Assembly: GCF_024868665.1 (NCBI RefSeq)
Contig: NC_079890.1
Span: 38,559,372 to 38,623,371, forward strand
Reading direction: 5' to 3'
Source: Triplophysa rosa
Taxonomy: Eukaryota > Chordata > Actinopteri > Cypriniformes > Nemacheilidae
Length of the DNA: 64,000 nt
Below are positions 11,620 to 21,724 of this stretch, in pieces. The notes below the pieces were generated by a model, which did not search any database, was not told where the DNA came from, and saw only the letters and a program-made list of their open reading frames with translations. Numbering within the stretch: position 1 is the first letter of the stretch; each line of letters starts with the position of its first letter. The position numbers and the translations under genes were made by a program.

Positions 11620-12552
11620 CCCTGCCCAACACACAAGCAAGCTCTTCTTCACCGAAAGGCCTCAAACTGAGGATTTAAATGACCTCTTGATAATCTGTGA
11701 CACCTGCCATCATTAATAAACCCAACCCACAATTGACCCTTCGCTAAGCCCCGCCCTCCTTAGTTACTGTTGCTACGCCTGTCAAGCTTTCACGCCTGGC
11801 AAGTGTATTACAGTGTGTATGCACCGGTGTCAGACATTCCCAAGGAGATAATTAGTATTTTTTGGTGAACATGTGAAATATCTGAGAGAGCAAGACAAAA
11901 GGGACTGCAGTGTGCATTCGAGGGATATATCCACGACATAATATGCAACCGATTAGAAAATAATTTAATCAAAATTGAAGCTAAAGCCTATGAATGATAA
12001 CATTCTCCCGCTTATATTTTAGTAGCGCGCTAGTAGTCTAATCTAGGCCTTGGACCTGGCAATGCTGGAGATGCTGAGCCGAGTCATACATCATCAACAA
12101 CACAAACACATTTCCGTCTTGCCTTTAATCATCTTATTTTACGTTCAAATATATGCATTATGAACAAAGAACCGTCATTATTTCCAAGCAATGATGTGCT
12201 GCGTTAGCTAGCTGGCTAACATTAGCGTGCTCTTACCTTGGAGCAAACATATGTGTTTTTGTTAATCCTGTCGACCTTTAGTGGGACATTCTAAAACGCT
12301 TAACGTACCTTAACAGCGATAAAGGAAAACCAAGTTTCTGTCAAATTTTACTTCTAATAAACACATGCTGCTGTCAAAAGAACGAGCTCTTGGTCCGCGG
12401 ATAAAGTGAATATCACGTTAAGCGTTCTCACCATAGAAGTCCATTATAAGAGAAAACAGCTTAACGTGGCTTAGACAAATTTCTGTCATTTTAGTTGTAA
12501 TTAATACTTCAAAAGCCACCGTGCATTGTTGGACTTAATGGTCAGTCCTGCA

Positions 12553-12954
12553 TGCTCAAAAATTTGCACGGAGACGTTCTCCAAAATTAAACAGAAGTTT
12601 TATTATCAGATGTAAAAAGGCTAACAAAGCTTTGGGTTGTCAGTCACTCTCCACACTCTCTCAAAAGCCAACAACCCAGATTATTCAAAAAACACACATA
12701 TTTATTCAGTATTTGACGTCGTTCTCATCTTCTGACTCCTCCTTTTTCTCTGTGGAGTATTGCTCCTTAGCAACCAATCACCGTGAACCAGTTTATCTGA
12801 CTCCGTCCTTCTTTGTTAGTTCCTGTAAAACAACATCTCTCACAACACATGTTTTACATCCTGTGGTCAGTCGCTAGTTTTGGGGAATGTTCCCTAGAGA
12901 CAGTTTCTTTTTGGGGAGTGTTCCCTAGAGACAGTTTCTTGTGGCCGGACAACA
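12553..12954 (-). repeat. Candidate retroviral 3' LTR
   Basis: Read on the minus strand, the segment starts TGTTGTCCGGCC, ends in TTTTTGAGCA (TG...CA), and contains an AATAAAA polyadenylation-type signal about 60 bases before its end. It holds two near-identical CTCTAGGGAACA..CCCCAAAA units. It lies about 100 bases downstream of the retroviral reading frame. No polypurine tract or second LTR was found, so the limits are tentative. Confidence 0.35.
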
Positions 12955-13058
12955 TACCAACATTCTTAACATTCTTTTAGTAAAAAGAAAACACTCAATC
13001 ATCTAATGCTTTTAATTATGTAGCGTTGTTTCTTAATCCTATGATTCATTAAAACACA

Positions 13059-13364
13059 TCACAACTCATGATTATACTTAAAACAAATGCAGTGGATTGA
13101 TTCATAACATTTCTNATATGTTGGTAAATCAGTACATTGTTCTTTAGTTATTAGGTGAAAAATAATTCTGCCATCTTCTTCTTTAGTTACTGCACATTCA
13201 CCTGGTTGTTTGTGTTGGTCAATTACTTTCTCTGTACCATATCGCCGTTTGAACTGTTTAGCTATACCTGCTCCGTATGCACAGTCAGCACTTACACAAT
13301 GTGCCAATGGTTCTGTGTGTGGGCTTGTGAAAATGTCGCCTGTTTTGTGTATAATTTGGAGCTG
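13059..13364 (-). other. TARG1/OARD1-like macro domain, C-terminally incomplete
   Basis: Residues 609-697 of the pol frame show HKTGDIF, AHCVSADCAYGAGIAKQF, a PGECAV stretch and IIFHLITK. This matches the order of ADP-ribose-binding blocks in the OARD1 (TARG1) macro-domain family. The lysine of LITK (residue 682, codon 13145-13143) is at the position of the catalytic lysine known in that family. The frame stops about 27 residues after it, before the segment that should carry the catalytic aspartate, so this half-domain is probably inactive. Family assignment is from motif order, not from a search. Confidence 0.7.
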
Positions 13365-15188
13365 TTGGTGTTGTCCAGTGGCAATTTCAGTGTCTGTTTT
13401 ACCGTCACTCTGTGTATCCTCCCTCTCTTGGACCTGAGTCCTCAGGTCCAAACCAGTGTCAGCAAGAGACCTAGAAGGGGGGTCACAAGCTACACAGGAT
13501 GTTAAATGGAACCAAGTATCTCCCTTTCCTTGTAGTTGCACACAGTGTGAGGTGCGAGCTGTTACTCGGTGGGGTTGTGACCACCGTGGTTCACTCCATT
13601 TTCTGCGGAAAGTTATGATCCTTACCCAGTCAGCTGTGACTGGGGTGAGTGGTTCAGCTGGAACAGGGGTTACCTGATGGGAAAAGGTTCGAATCAGAGC
13701 AGTTAGTTTATCAAAATACACAGTATGTGACAATGGCTGCACGCTGTCCTCTCTTAACGCCGTGGTTGGGCCTGGAAATTGACGACCTGTAAGCAATTCA
13801 AAAGGTGTAAAGCCAGAGATCCTGTTAACAGAAGAACGAATAGACATGAGAGCAATGGGTAGGGCTGACAGCCAGTTCAATTTAGTCTGTGCACAGATTT
13901 TAGCCAATTTCAGTTTAATCGTCAGGTTAAGGCGTTCAATCTTACCTTGGCTAGCTGGATGGTAAACGGAACCATACGCATGTGTGAGGCCTAGAGCCTG
14001 TTCAACCACTTTCAGATGTTCATTTTTAAAATGGCTACCGTTATCGGATCTGATACGGCGTGGGAACCCGTAGTGGGGTATGTATTGATTGATTAAACAC
14101 TTTATCACAGCCGTACTATCCTCTCGGCCGACAGGATATGCTTCTGGCCAACCAGTGAAATAATCAACAATCACCAAAACATAGCGTTTGCCATGTACCC
14201 GTGCGATCATATCTGTGAAGTCTATCACAATTTCTTCCCCCGGACCAGACGTTAATGGGAAAGAGCCTTTTTGAGGCTTGATGCTGGGTTTTACATTGTG
14301 TTCCTGACAGATACAACAACTTGTCACATGACCTGACACCATGGACTGCAAAAACGGATGCCACCAATGTTCGAGAGCTCTCATCATTTGCTTGTCACTC
14401 ACATGGCTTACCCCATGAGCTTGAGTCAAGATTGAACCGGTCAGAGAGGCAGGCAATGCCGGACGTCCGTCTGGCGCTTGCCATAGACCATCTGGCGAGC
14501 ATATACCTCCATGCTGCAACCAGACTGATTGTTCTTCAGGGGCAGATTTCTGTTGTTCTTTAACCAAATATTCTCGAGTGAAATGGGGCAAAAGATCACT
14601 GCAGGCTCTATCTGATATCACCACCTGCTGAGTTGCTACATAGCCAGCTGCAGTTCTGGCAGCTAGATCAGCTGCATTGTTACCATCAGTGATGGGGCAG
14701 TCACTTTTGGAGTGACCTGGACACTTAATTACTGCCACTTCTGTGGGTATCATCAGAGCCTCTAAAAGGTCTCTGGCTTCGCATGCATGCGTGATTGGTC
14801 GACCTGAGGATGTGATAAAACCACACCTCTGCCATAAGGGCAATTCAACATGGACAGCTGTCACTACATAAGCGGAATCGGAATAAATATTTACACGGTT
14901 CTCACCAGCATAGTGGAGGGCTCTTGCTACTGCTATCATTTCAGCTCTTTGTGCTGACTGCTTTCCTTCCAATTTCCCTGACTCCCTGGTCATGAAATTA
15001 CTTCCTTGCTGTTCCACCACGGCATAGGCTGCCTTCAGACTTCCATCCTCTGCTCTGAAACAACAACCATCTGTGAACAATGTCATAACTGGCGGTGGGG
15101 TTGTCAATGGCACTGCAGACAGATCTTCTCTTACTTTGGATGCTCTCTCGGTGATGGGTGCACAGTCATGCGGCTGTCCATCTCCCAT
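13059..15188 (-). CDS. Endogenous retrovirus pol fragment: RNase H, integrase, macro domain
   Basis: An open frame of 709 codons starts seven bases from the assembly gap, so the upstream protease and reverse transcriptase parts are not represented. RNase H occupies about residues 33-185 (acidic residues D40, E83, D104, D174). The integrase follows: an HHCC zinc module (H258, H262, C291, C294), then catalytic D323, D382 and E418 with 35 residues between the last two. A basic C-terminal region near 515-550 (EPRWSQPHRV) resembles gammaretrovirus-like integrases. From residue 609 the frame continues into a macro-domain-like segment. No env frame is seen before the candidate LTR. One codon (residue 692) contains an N. 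It is an old genomic copy; whether it is transcribed is unknown. Confidence 0.85.
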   Translation of the reverse strand: MGDGQPHDCAPITERASKVREDLSAVPLTTPPPVMTLFTDGCCFRAEDGSLKAAYAVVEQQGSNFMTRESGKLEGKQSAQRAEMIAVARALHYAGENRVNIYSDSAYVVTAVHVELPLWQRCGFITSSGRPITHACEARDLLEALMIPTEVAVIKCPGHSKSDCPITDGNNAADLAARTAAGYVATQQVVISDRACSDLLPHFTREYLVKEQQKSAPEEQSVWLQHGGICSPDGLWQAPDGRPALPASLTGSILTQAHGVSHVSDKQMMRALEHWWHPFLQSMVSGHVTSCCICQEHNVKPSIKPQKGSFPLTSGPGEEIVIDFTDMIARVHGKRYVLVIVDYFTGWPEAYPVGREDSTAVIKCLINQYIPHYGFPRRIRSDNGSHFKNEHLKVVEQALGLTHAYGSVYHPASQGKIERLNLTIKLKLAKICAQTKLNWLSALPIALMSIRSSVNRISGFTPFELLTGRQFPGPTTALREDSVQPLSHTVYFDKLTALIRTFSHQVTPVPAEPLTPVTADWVRIITFRRKWSEPRWSQPHRVTARTSHCVQLQGKGDTWFHLTSCVACDPPSRSLADTGLDLRTQVQEREDTQSDGKTDTEIATGQHQQLQIIHKTGDIFTSPHTEPLAHCVSADCAYGAGIAKQFKRRYGTEKVIDQHKQPGECAVTKEEDGRIIFHLITKEQCTDLPTYXKCYESIHCICFKYNHEL

Positions 15189-15194
15189 CAGATC

Positions 15195-15294
15195 NNNNNN
15201 NNNNNNNNNNNNNNNNNNNNNNNNNNNNNNNNNNNNNNNNNNNNNNNNNNNNNNNNNNNNNNNNNNNNNNNNNNNNNNNNNNNNNNNNNNNNNN
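15195..15294. other. Assembly gap (100 N)
   Basis: Exactly 100 N bases, the usual placeholder for a gap of unknown size. It removes the 5' part of the retroviral pol and anything further upstream. Confidence 0.99.
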
Positions 15295-15847
15295 TGTAAT
15301 TTCTGAGCACGTATAGATGTATTTTACATGTTTTTACATGTATAGAGCACTGTTTTTCACCACAGTTATGAATGCACTTGATAAAATACCTAAAAAGTAT
15401 TGAGAAGTATTCATAGGAACATTAGTACATAGATGGGTTGATCTGAAATCATATTCAATAAGAATAATTCCATATAAGTAGGTTTATGATGATAATTTGA
15501 TTATTTGAAGAAGAATTGATGATTTAATGACACAATCTGTACCTGTAACCAATGATTGTTCATATAAATGCACTTAATGTCACTTTAAGCATGTTTAAAG
15601 CACATTTGAGCACAATGAAACAAGGTAAAATCCAGTGATGTTTTTAGAGGCCTAAAGTTTGAAGCCTGTTGTGCTCTCTCTGAAACCTGGGGATTTTCCA
15701 CTGTTTAAAAGTAACCATGATTACGCACGTACGCCACGTTGTCTCGTATGGAGACCATGGCTTGTTTGGTGGTCTCGTGTAGTAACCATTGTATGCAAAT
15801 TATTTTAAAAATGATGTAATAAATAACATTTCTTTTCTGTGTGACTC

Positions 15848-15883
<36 letters not shown>

Positions 15884-16300
15884 GACTTAGTTAAATTTAT
15901 GGTTCCAACCCCCACTTATCCTGTCTCACTCCGCTTGCCACAGTAACTTTTCACTGAGTAAAATAGCAAGCACATGATAAAAGCACACAGCTTAATGATT
16001 TAAAGAAAGAAAACACTTATTGATTATATTGATAATTAAATCATACTTTTAACTGAAAAATATTTCCACAGCATTGTGTTAAAAAGTGCAGTAGGGGCCT
16101 CTTTATGCCCTGTCTGAAACCAATATTAAGAAATGAGGCTGAAAGGCAATCAAGTTGCTAACTCCTGGCTTCAGTGTTGTTACATCGAGCTGAATAGCCT
16201 GTGGAGCAAACTAGAACAAAACAGCACAAATGTTTCTAAAAGTTCTGATAAAAAGGGACAGAAATATAAATGAGATGATACAGTGCGTTGTTTAGGTACG
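15295..16300. other. Non-coding interior of nested element, with (GT)n at 15850-15882
   Basis: No coding frame or recognisable LTR is seen between the gap and the right arm of the inverted-repeat element. A GT microsatellite is present. Confidence 0.5.
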
Positions 16301-16769
16301 TTACGCCACGTTAAGCTGTTTCCTTATAATGGACTTCTATGGGGGAGAAAACGCTTAACGTGATATTATTCACTTTATCCGCGGAACAAGAGCTCGATCT
16401 TTTGACAGCAGCAAGTGTTTAACACAAGGAAGGTTTGACAGAAATTTGGTTTTCCATGATCGCTGTTTGGGTACGTTAAGCTACGCTAAGCGTTTTTCAC
16501 TTTAAGCGTTTTAGAATGTCCCACATTTAGTTGTGAATGAGGCCTTCCACACTGCTTGATCCACGTCCGGCATTTCTCCCCTTGGGTTTTAGGTTTCGGG
16601 AAGGTAAAAAATTCCACCACCCCGTCCAAACTTTTAGGATACTGGCTATCAGATTTACACAATCCATACGCACAACGCTTCGGCATGTTTCCCTCGCTCG
16701 AAAGCTTGACAGACCTCCCGTGCCTAGTTGCTAAACCACGATTGGCCTGTGGCGGTTTTCTATGGGATT

Positions 16770-17220
16770 CCTTTTGTGCCAATAAAAATGAACGCAAACG
16801 TTTAAAAAACGAACAAAAATATACAATGAGAAAGAAAAAAAACACTTTGATAATGAAAACAATAAACTCAGTTGCAAGAATGTGACATGATTTCTTAACA
16901 ATTTTCTAAGTTTCGTTTTTGCAAATAATAGTTTTGAATTCGCTGCTAGATTTTTCATTTGCGCTTTCCGAGTTTTCGTTTACGCTTCGCAATTTTTCGT
17001 TCGCCTTTCTGGCACAAACTCACGTGTGGGTGGGATTTATGGCCACTTTACTCTCATTGGTTAGTGAGATTTGGATTGACAGCTCCCTGACCAGGAAGTC
17101 GATACTGAAGACAGTGCAGCGGATTAAGAGAGCAATCTTCTTGCGGTTTTCTGTATAGTATTGTTTTAGTGTTTATACTTAAATTACTTTCTTCTTTTGT
17201 AAGTATATTAGCAGGGTTGC
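16770..17220 (+). repeat. Left arm of a long inverted repeat (pairs with 19215-19655)
   Basis: Contains CAAGAATGTGACATGATTTC, GCAAATAATAGTTTTGAATTC and GACAGCTCCCTGACCAGGAAG, all found in inverted order in the partner arm. Similarity is high over about 450 bp. Confidence 0.8.
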
Positions 17221-17586
17221 CAACTTTCACGCACTTAAAAGTAGGACACGCTTCCAGGCTCTATCACGCCGTAACAACAAGCCAACTTCGAGCAAATACA
17301 GGATAGATAACGTTAGCCATATTCACATGCAACTTTACGTGGGTTTAGAGGCCGTCAAGACAGCAGTCTATAATTTATCATTTCAATGATATCAGGAAAA
17401 CGAGATGCCTAGTGAGTTTTGAGGAGATATACAATAAAGTGTTATGCTTCCAGTCATATTTATAATTTATACATTATAATCGTGGTGGCATTTTATGTAT
17501 TGTTTCTATCTTTAAATGTTTGTTTATAGTTTAAGAAGTCTCTCTTCTGCTTTTCTTTAACCTGTTTTATGTAGGTGTGTAAATAC

Positions 17587-18533
17587 TAGTGCTGTCAATC
17601 GATTAAAAAAATTAATCGGATTAATCACACATTTTTTCTGTGATTAATCACGATTAGTCGCACATAACAATTATATTTTAAAATATACTTTTACATTTTA
17701 ATAATTTCACATTTAATCTTCAAATTGATGTAGAAACAACATATTTCTTTAACAGCATCATTTTATGAAAGCTAACATTTTGATATTAGTATTGTAACTG
17801 ATGTCTCTATTAAATTGATTATTTTAACATTAATTATAGCCATTCAACAGTATAATTGAGAGCTCATGTAGGAAATTGAAGGACACTTTACAGTCTTTAA
17901 TGCTAAATTATAAAATTAAATGCAGAAGAATTCTCATTAAAGCTATAAAATCACATTGATTTCTTCTTTTATTTTGTTCTTTGATTAACATTAGTGACAG
18001 GAGTCAGAGCAGCACGTTTAAGAGCGCGGCCCCTTTAAGAGCTGTCTCGGTACGCAGATCTGACCGTCACCGCACTCCCATTTTCACAACTCTTTGCCTT
18101 CATTTAAGATTTTATTTTACACTTTGAAGTCTGTGCTTAAGAAAATGCTCGACAAAACGGGCTTTCTGACATAATCTTGTGTGGTTTTATCCATTCAAGC
18201 ACGAAAGAGAACTTAACACGGATGCGCTGTCTGACAGAGATTCACCGACGCAGCCTTCAGCCCGTTACTGTACACACCAGACTGGACCTCTCATTGCGTT
18301 TTGCCGCGTCCCACAGTTTAGAAGCTGTCGATCTTCATTGAACGCGTCAAAGCAACTGTTTCAAATCGCGCTTAAGTGGTTTAAAAGCCTGTACACGAAT
18401 AAGAGCGTGATTACATAATGTAACGCTAGACAAAGGATGTCAAAACAAACGGATGCTGCGTTAATTGCGATAAATATTTTCTCACGCGTTAATTTGAAAA
18501 AATTAATCGCATGCGTTAACGTTGACAGCCCTA
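17587..18533. mobile_element. 947-bp hAT-type element with perfect 8-bp duplication
   Basis: It starts TAGTGCTGTCAATCGATTAA and ends GCGTTAACGTTGACAGCCCTA, which are imperfect inverted ends. GTAAATAC flanks both sides (17579-17586 and 18534-18541). It inserted into the loop of the long inverted repeat, so it is younger than that structure. No transposase is encoded. Confidence 0.85.
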
Positions 18534-18804
18534 GTAAATACATAATGAAATTGTTGTTTGCAAGAGGCAGACTAAATTAATAAAACATTCTAAAGGCCTC
18601 TAATTGTGTCACCTTATGAATGTGTTTTGTTGTAGCGTTTAAAAAACATAAATGTCATTTGAATGTATTGGTAGTGTTTTATGAGGTGTGTTTTCTGTGA
18701 ATGTAAAGAAAGGGGTGTAATACTGTACATTCACCATGAGTTTAAAAAGAAAGATACTTGATTTATAAGTGGACTTAATTCTTTAAAAGGAGACTGTATG
18801 CACG

Positions 18805-19195
18805 AGCGACATCGTCATCATCCTCCTCAGCTGGACACAAGTCACCCTCAGGTACATTTATGTAACCGAGATAATAAAATCGCTAAAAGTTTATCTGTAC
18901 AGTAACTATGCAGCAATGTTTTCATTTAGCACGTTTTTCTCACAACCCAATAATCTGTAACATGTCTTTATTGGATGTTATAATGCAAGTTGTTCGTTCC
19001 TTTTTAAGAAAATAATCTTACAGTCCATAAAATAATACCTGACAGAAAGTATAAAGCACACAATGAACGAGCTAAGTAAAGACAGAATTGCTACTGTACA
19101 GGAATAAAACTTTTAGCGATTTTCTTTATTATCTGAATTACATTCATTTACCTGAGGCTGAGGAGGACGATGATGAGGAAGACGCTTGGATCCAC
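18805..19195. repeat. Inner inverted repeat in the loop of the larger one
   Basis: About 18805-18910 (TCATCATCCTCCTCAG, CCTCAGGTA, ATCGCTAAAAG) and about 19080-19190 carry the same blocks inverted. It has no coding role that I can see. Confidence 0.6.
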
Positions 19196-19214
19196 ACCGC
19201 GCATGACTTACCAA

Positions 19215-19655
19215 CTTCAAATACCAATTACTAATATACTAACTAAATAAGAAAGTAGTTTTAAGTACAAACAATAAAGATAACAGCATGCAGATCGTTC
19301 TCTAAGATTCGTTGCACTGTACTGTCTTCAGTATCGACTTCCTTGTCAGGGAGCTGTCAATCAAAAACTCACTAGCCAATCAGCGTAAAGCGGCCATAAA
19401 TCCTGCCTACACGTGCGATTTGTGCCAGAAAGGCGAACGAAAAATTCAGAAGCGTAAACGAAAACTCGGAAAGCGCAAATGAAAAATCTAGCAGCGAATT
19501 CAAAACTATTATTTGCAAAAACGAAACTTAGAAAATTGTTAAGAAACCATGTCACATTCTTGCAACTGAGTTTATTGTTTTCATTATCAAAGTGTTTTTT
19601 TTCTTTCTCATTGTATATTTTTGTTCGTTTTTTAAAAGTTTGTGTTCATTTTCGG
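19215..19655 (-). repeat. Right arm of the long inverted repeat
   Basis: Inverted partner of 16770-17220. It abuts the outer terminal repeat at 19654-19674. Confidence 0.8.
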
Positions 19656-19724
19656 GCGTGGCTTAGCGAAGGGTAAATTAAATCCTTCAATTAGAGAACT
19701 CACCACAAGAGGCCGACAGAGAGA

Positions 19725-20015
19725 GAAAAACACACACTCACACACGTATGTTTTATTATCTCCGTGGGGACTGTCCATAATGTAATGTTTTTTATACTGT
19801 ACAAACTGTATATTTTATCCCCTACCCCTAAACCACCCCTCAACCTAAAGATCATAGAAAACTTTTTTCATTATTAGATTTTCAAAAATTATCGTTCTGT
19901 ACACTTTATTAGCTTTTGTGCCCGTGGGGACCTCAATTTTGGTCCCCACAGTGACACGGGTCCCCATGAGTTGTGTGCATTCAGGTTTAGGTCCCCACCG
20001 GGATATATAAACATG
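19725..20015. repeat. Interspersed GTGGGGACC-rich fish repeat
   Basis: Contains TCTCCGTGGGGACTGTCC, CCCCTACCCCTAAACC and GGTCCCCACAGTGACACGG, a pattern widespread in fish genomes. Ends not resolved. Confidence 0.5.
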
Positions 20016-20019
20016 AAAA

Positions 20020-20840
20020 CTTTTACTCTCTACTTGACTACATTTTTGAACAAGTATATGTACTCTTTACTCCACTACATTTGTAATGAATAATGCAATT
20101 GCACATTACATTTTGCCTGGTACCTATCATTCTTTTACGGCAGTTTATTTTTGATACAGAAGAATTAATATTGCCATTTACAGGGCATTGAAGGTACTAT
20201 ATCTTGTGGGTTTTGCTCTTACTTACTAAAACTTGTCAACATGGCTTCTTTATGTGAATACGAGTGCATTATCAATTAGGGTTTGGATAGGGTTATCAAT
20301 GTCAATCGCTGGCGGTTTATATGTGAAATGAGGACATGACAGCAGCTGATGATGAGGCCAAAACCAGCATGTCTAGTTCAAAAAGGCTTTGACTTTTTAA
20401 TTTGACTTAACATTATTTTATTTATCCGTTATATTGAAGAAACCTTTTGAAAGAGTTTGGTTTATTATGAGCACTTGAGCTTAAATGAGACTTGAGTGTT
20501 TGTAATAGATGAAGGTTATGGTGTCGACCATGATTTGTTGCAATTTTGAGGTGTTCAGTCTTATTATGATTTAAGAAAATAAATGTGATTGCTCTTCTCA
20601 GGAATCAACTGTCTCTAGTTTTTCACTGACATGTCTCTTAAGTGTTGAGGACTAGTGCTGCTTTGAACCTACATTCAGTACGAGTAAAATACTCAAGTAC
20701 AGTTAAAATCAGATACTCTTAAGACTTTAACTCAAGTCGTTTTGGAATTGGTGACTTGTAACTTGTAATGGAGTAGTTTTCGCTGCAAGGTATCTGTACT
20801 TTTACTTAAGTATGGTTTTCAGGTACTCTTTACACCACTG
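20020..20840. mobile_element. hAT-like element fragment (right end TACACCACTG)
   Basis: The right end is the complement of CAGTGGTGTAAAGAGTACC, a common fish hAT terminus, with the typical TACTTAAGTA-type sub-terminal sequence. A matching CAGTGGTG left end was not found, so the copy is truncated or rearranged. Confidence 0.5.
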
Positions 20841-21724
20841 AGGATTTGAATTGATAAACTGTGGTAAATATTGTAGTAGGCTATGCTTTAATATTAAATA
20901 TACAGTTTACTACAGTATTTTCCATGTGGGTCTTGAAGTTACAGGACCAAACCTTTACGCCTTGGGAGCAAAGCTTTAGTGACTTATCTTACTGTTGACA
21001 AGTATTTTTATTAAACCATTAATATCCCAAACCTATCTCTAAACCCTGACTGTTCCTCTTATAATCTATAAAATCTCATCCACAACATGCAGCATTAGCA
21101 TGACGTTGGTGATGTCTTGCGCACTAGCATCTCATATGCAATGTGCAGATTTATTCATTAGAACACACCGTCCACCCTGTGTTTGATATTTATCCTTCCT
21201 TCTGTATTTTCTCCACTGTGCCCTTGAAGAAGGAGAGAGGATAGACTCATAAACCCGTAGCCACACTCATTCAATACAATCCACCACAGCGCCCTCGAGA
21301 GCTGAGAGAGAGAGAGAGAGAGATGCTGGGGGATGGGGGATGCTGACAACACGACTGCCATTGGCTGGACTGCGTGATGAATTATGAATAAACAGCATTG
21401 TGGTTCAGCAGCATCTCTCTGCTCAGGTGTCTTAAACATGTTTTTCACATCACATTTTATTTCTTGGACGTGTGATGCAAATCCTGTTGCAATGTGGATG
21501 AAGGCATAAATGAGCAGAGAGGGAGAGAGATCCAGCGTTTGCCTGCGGAGGACAACAATCTACGTCACAACACTGGATAATAAGAGTTAATGGAGAATAT
21601 GAACGTGTCGCACGCGCCGGTGTCGTGTGAACTGCATCTGAAGCATGTGGCTGATATGGCAGAAATATGAAGAATGCTTTGAGCAGCTGTCAACACGGTA
21701 ATCCCACGCTGCACTGCTCACAGC
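20841..21724. other. Upstream flank and probable 5' UTR of mapk8ip1
   Basis: No gene is seen. A GA microsatellite lies at 21304-21322. The stretch just before the ATG at 21725 is probably 5' UTR; no TATA box or defined start site is evident. Confidence 0.4.

Larger units (their letters stand above)
12283..16525. mobile_element. Inverted-repeat DNA element (GGGACATTCTAAAACGC ends) inserted in THAP exon
   Basis: The left arm (12283 to about 12475) and the right arm (about 16305-16525) are imperfect inverted repeats of about 200 bp. They share GGGACATTCTAAAACGCTTA, a CTGCTGTCAAAAGA block, CCGCGGATAAAGTGAAT and CATAGAAGTCCATTATAA. ACTAAA flanks both ends. The interior contains the retroviral segment and the assembly gap. 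The family is not identified. Confidence 0.65.
12237..16686 (-). pseudogene. THAP zinc-finger exon split by a 4.2-kb insertion
   Basis: The ATG is at 16686-16684 (minus), followed by MPKRCAYGLCKSD and, later, FFTFPKPK, WIKQCGRPHSQL: a C-x4-C pair and the tryptophan/proline-rich core of a THAP C2CH zinc finger. The frame breaks at 16526 where an inverted-repeat element begins. It resumes in the same frame at 12282-12237 (VDRINKNTYVCSK) and ends in a GTAAGA donor at 12236. The sequence ACTAAA (minus strand) flanks the insertion on both sides. THAP domains bind DNA and occur in host regulators and in P-type transposases; given the location, a transposase origin is likely. It cannot make an intact THAP domain as it stands. 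Confidence 0.7.
11736..19674 (-). mobile_element. Composite nested DNA transposon with THAP exon, outer inverted repeats
   Basis: Positions 11736-11756 (ACCCTTCGCTAAGCCC...) and 19654-19674 are inverted copies of the same 21-bp sequence with one mismatch. Between them, read on the minus strand, lie a long inverted-repeat arm, a second arm, a THAP-domain exon in two pieces, an inserted inverted-repeat element and, within that, a retroviral fragment. THAP domains are found at the N-terminus of P-element-type transposases and in some other DNA transposons, so the outer element may be a P-like transposon. No transposase catalytic exon was recognised and no target-site duplication was clear. Confidence 0.5.

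Noticed and set aside
11394..11636. Open frame rich in Arg, Glu and Lys on the minus strand
   Set aside because: It is the translation of CT/CTTT microsatellites.
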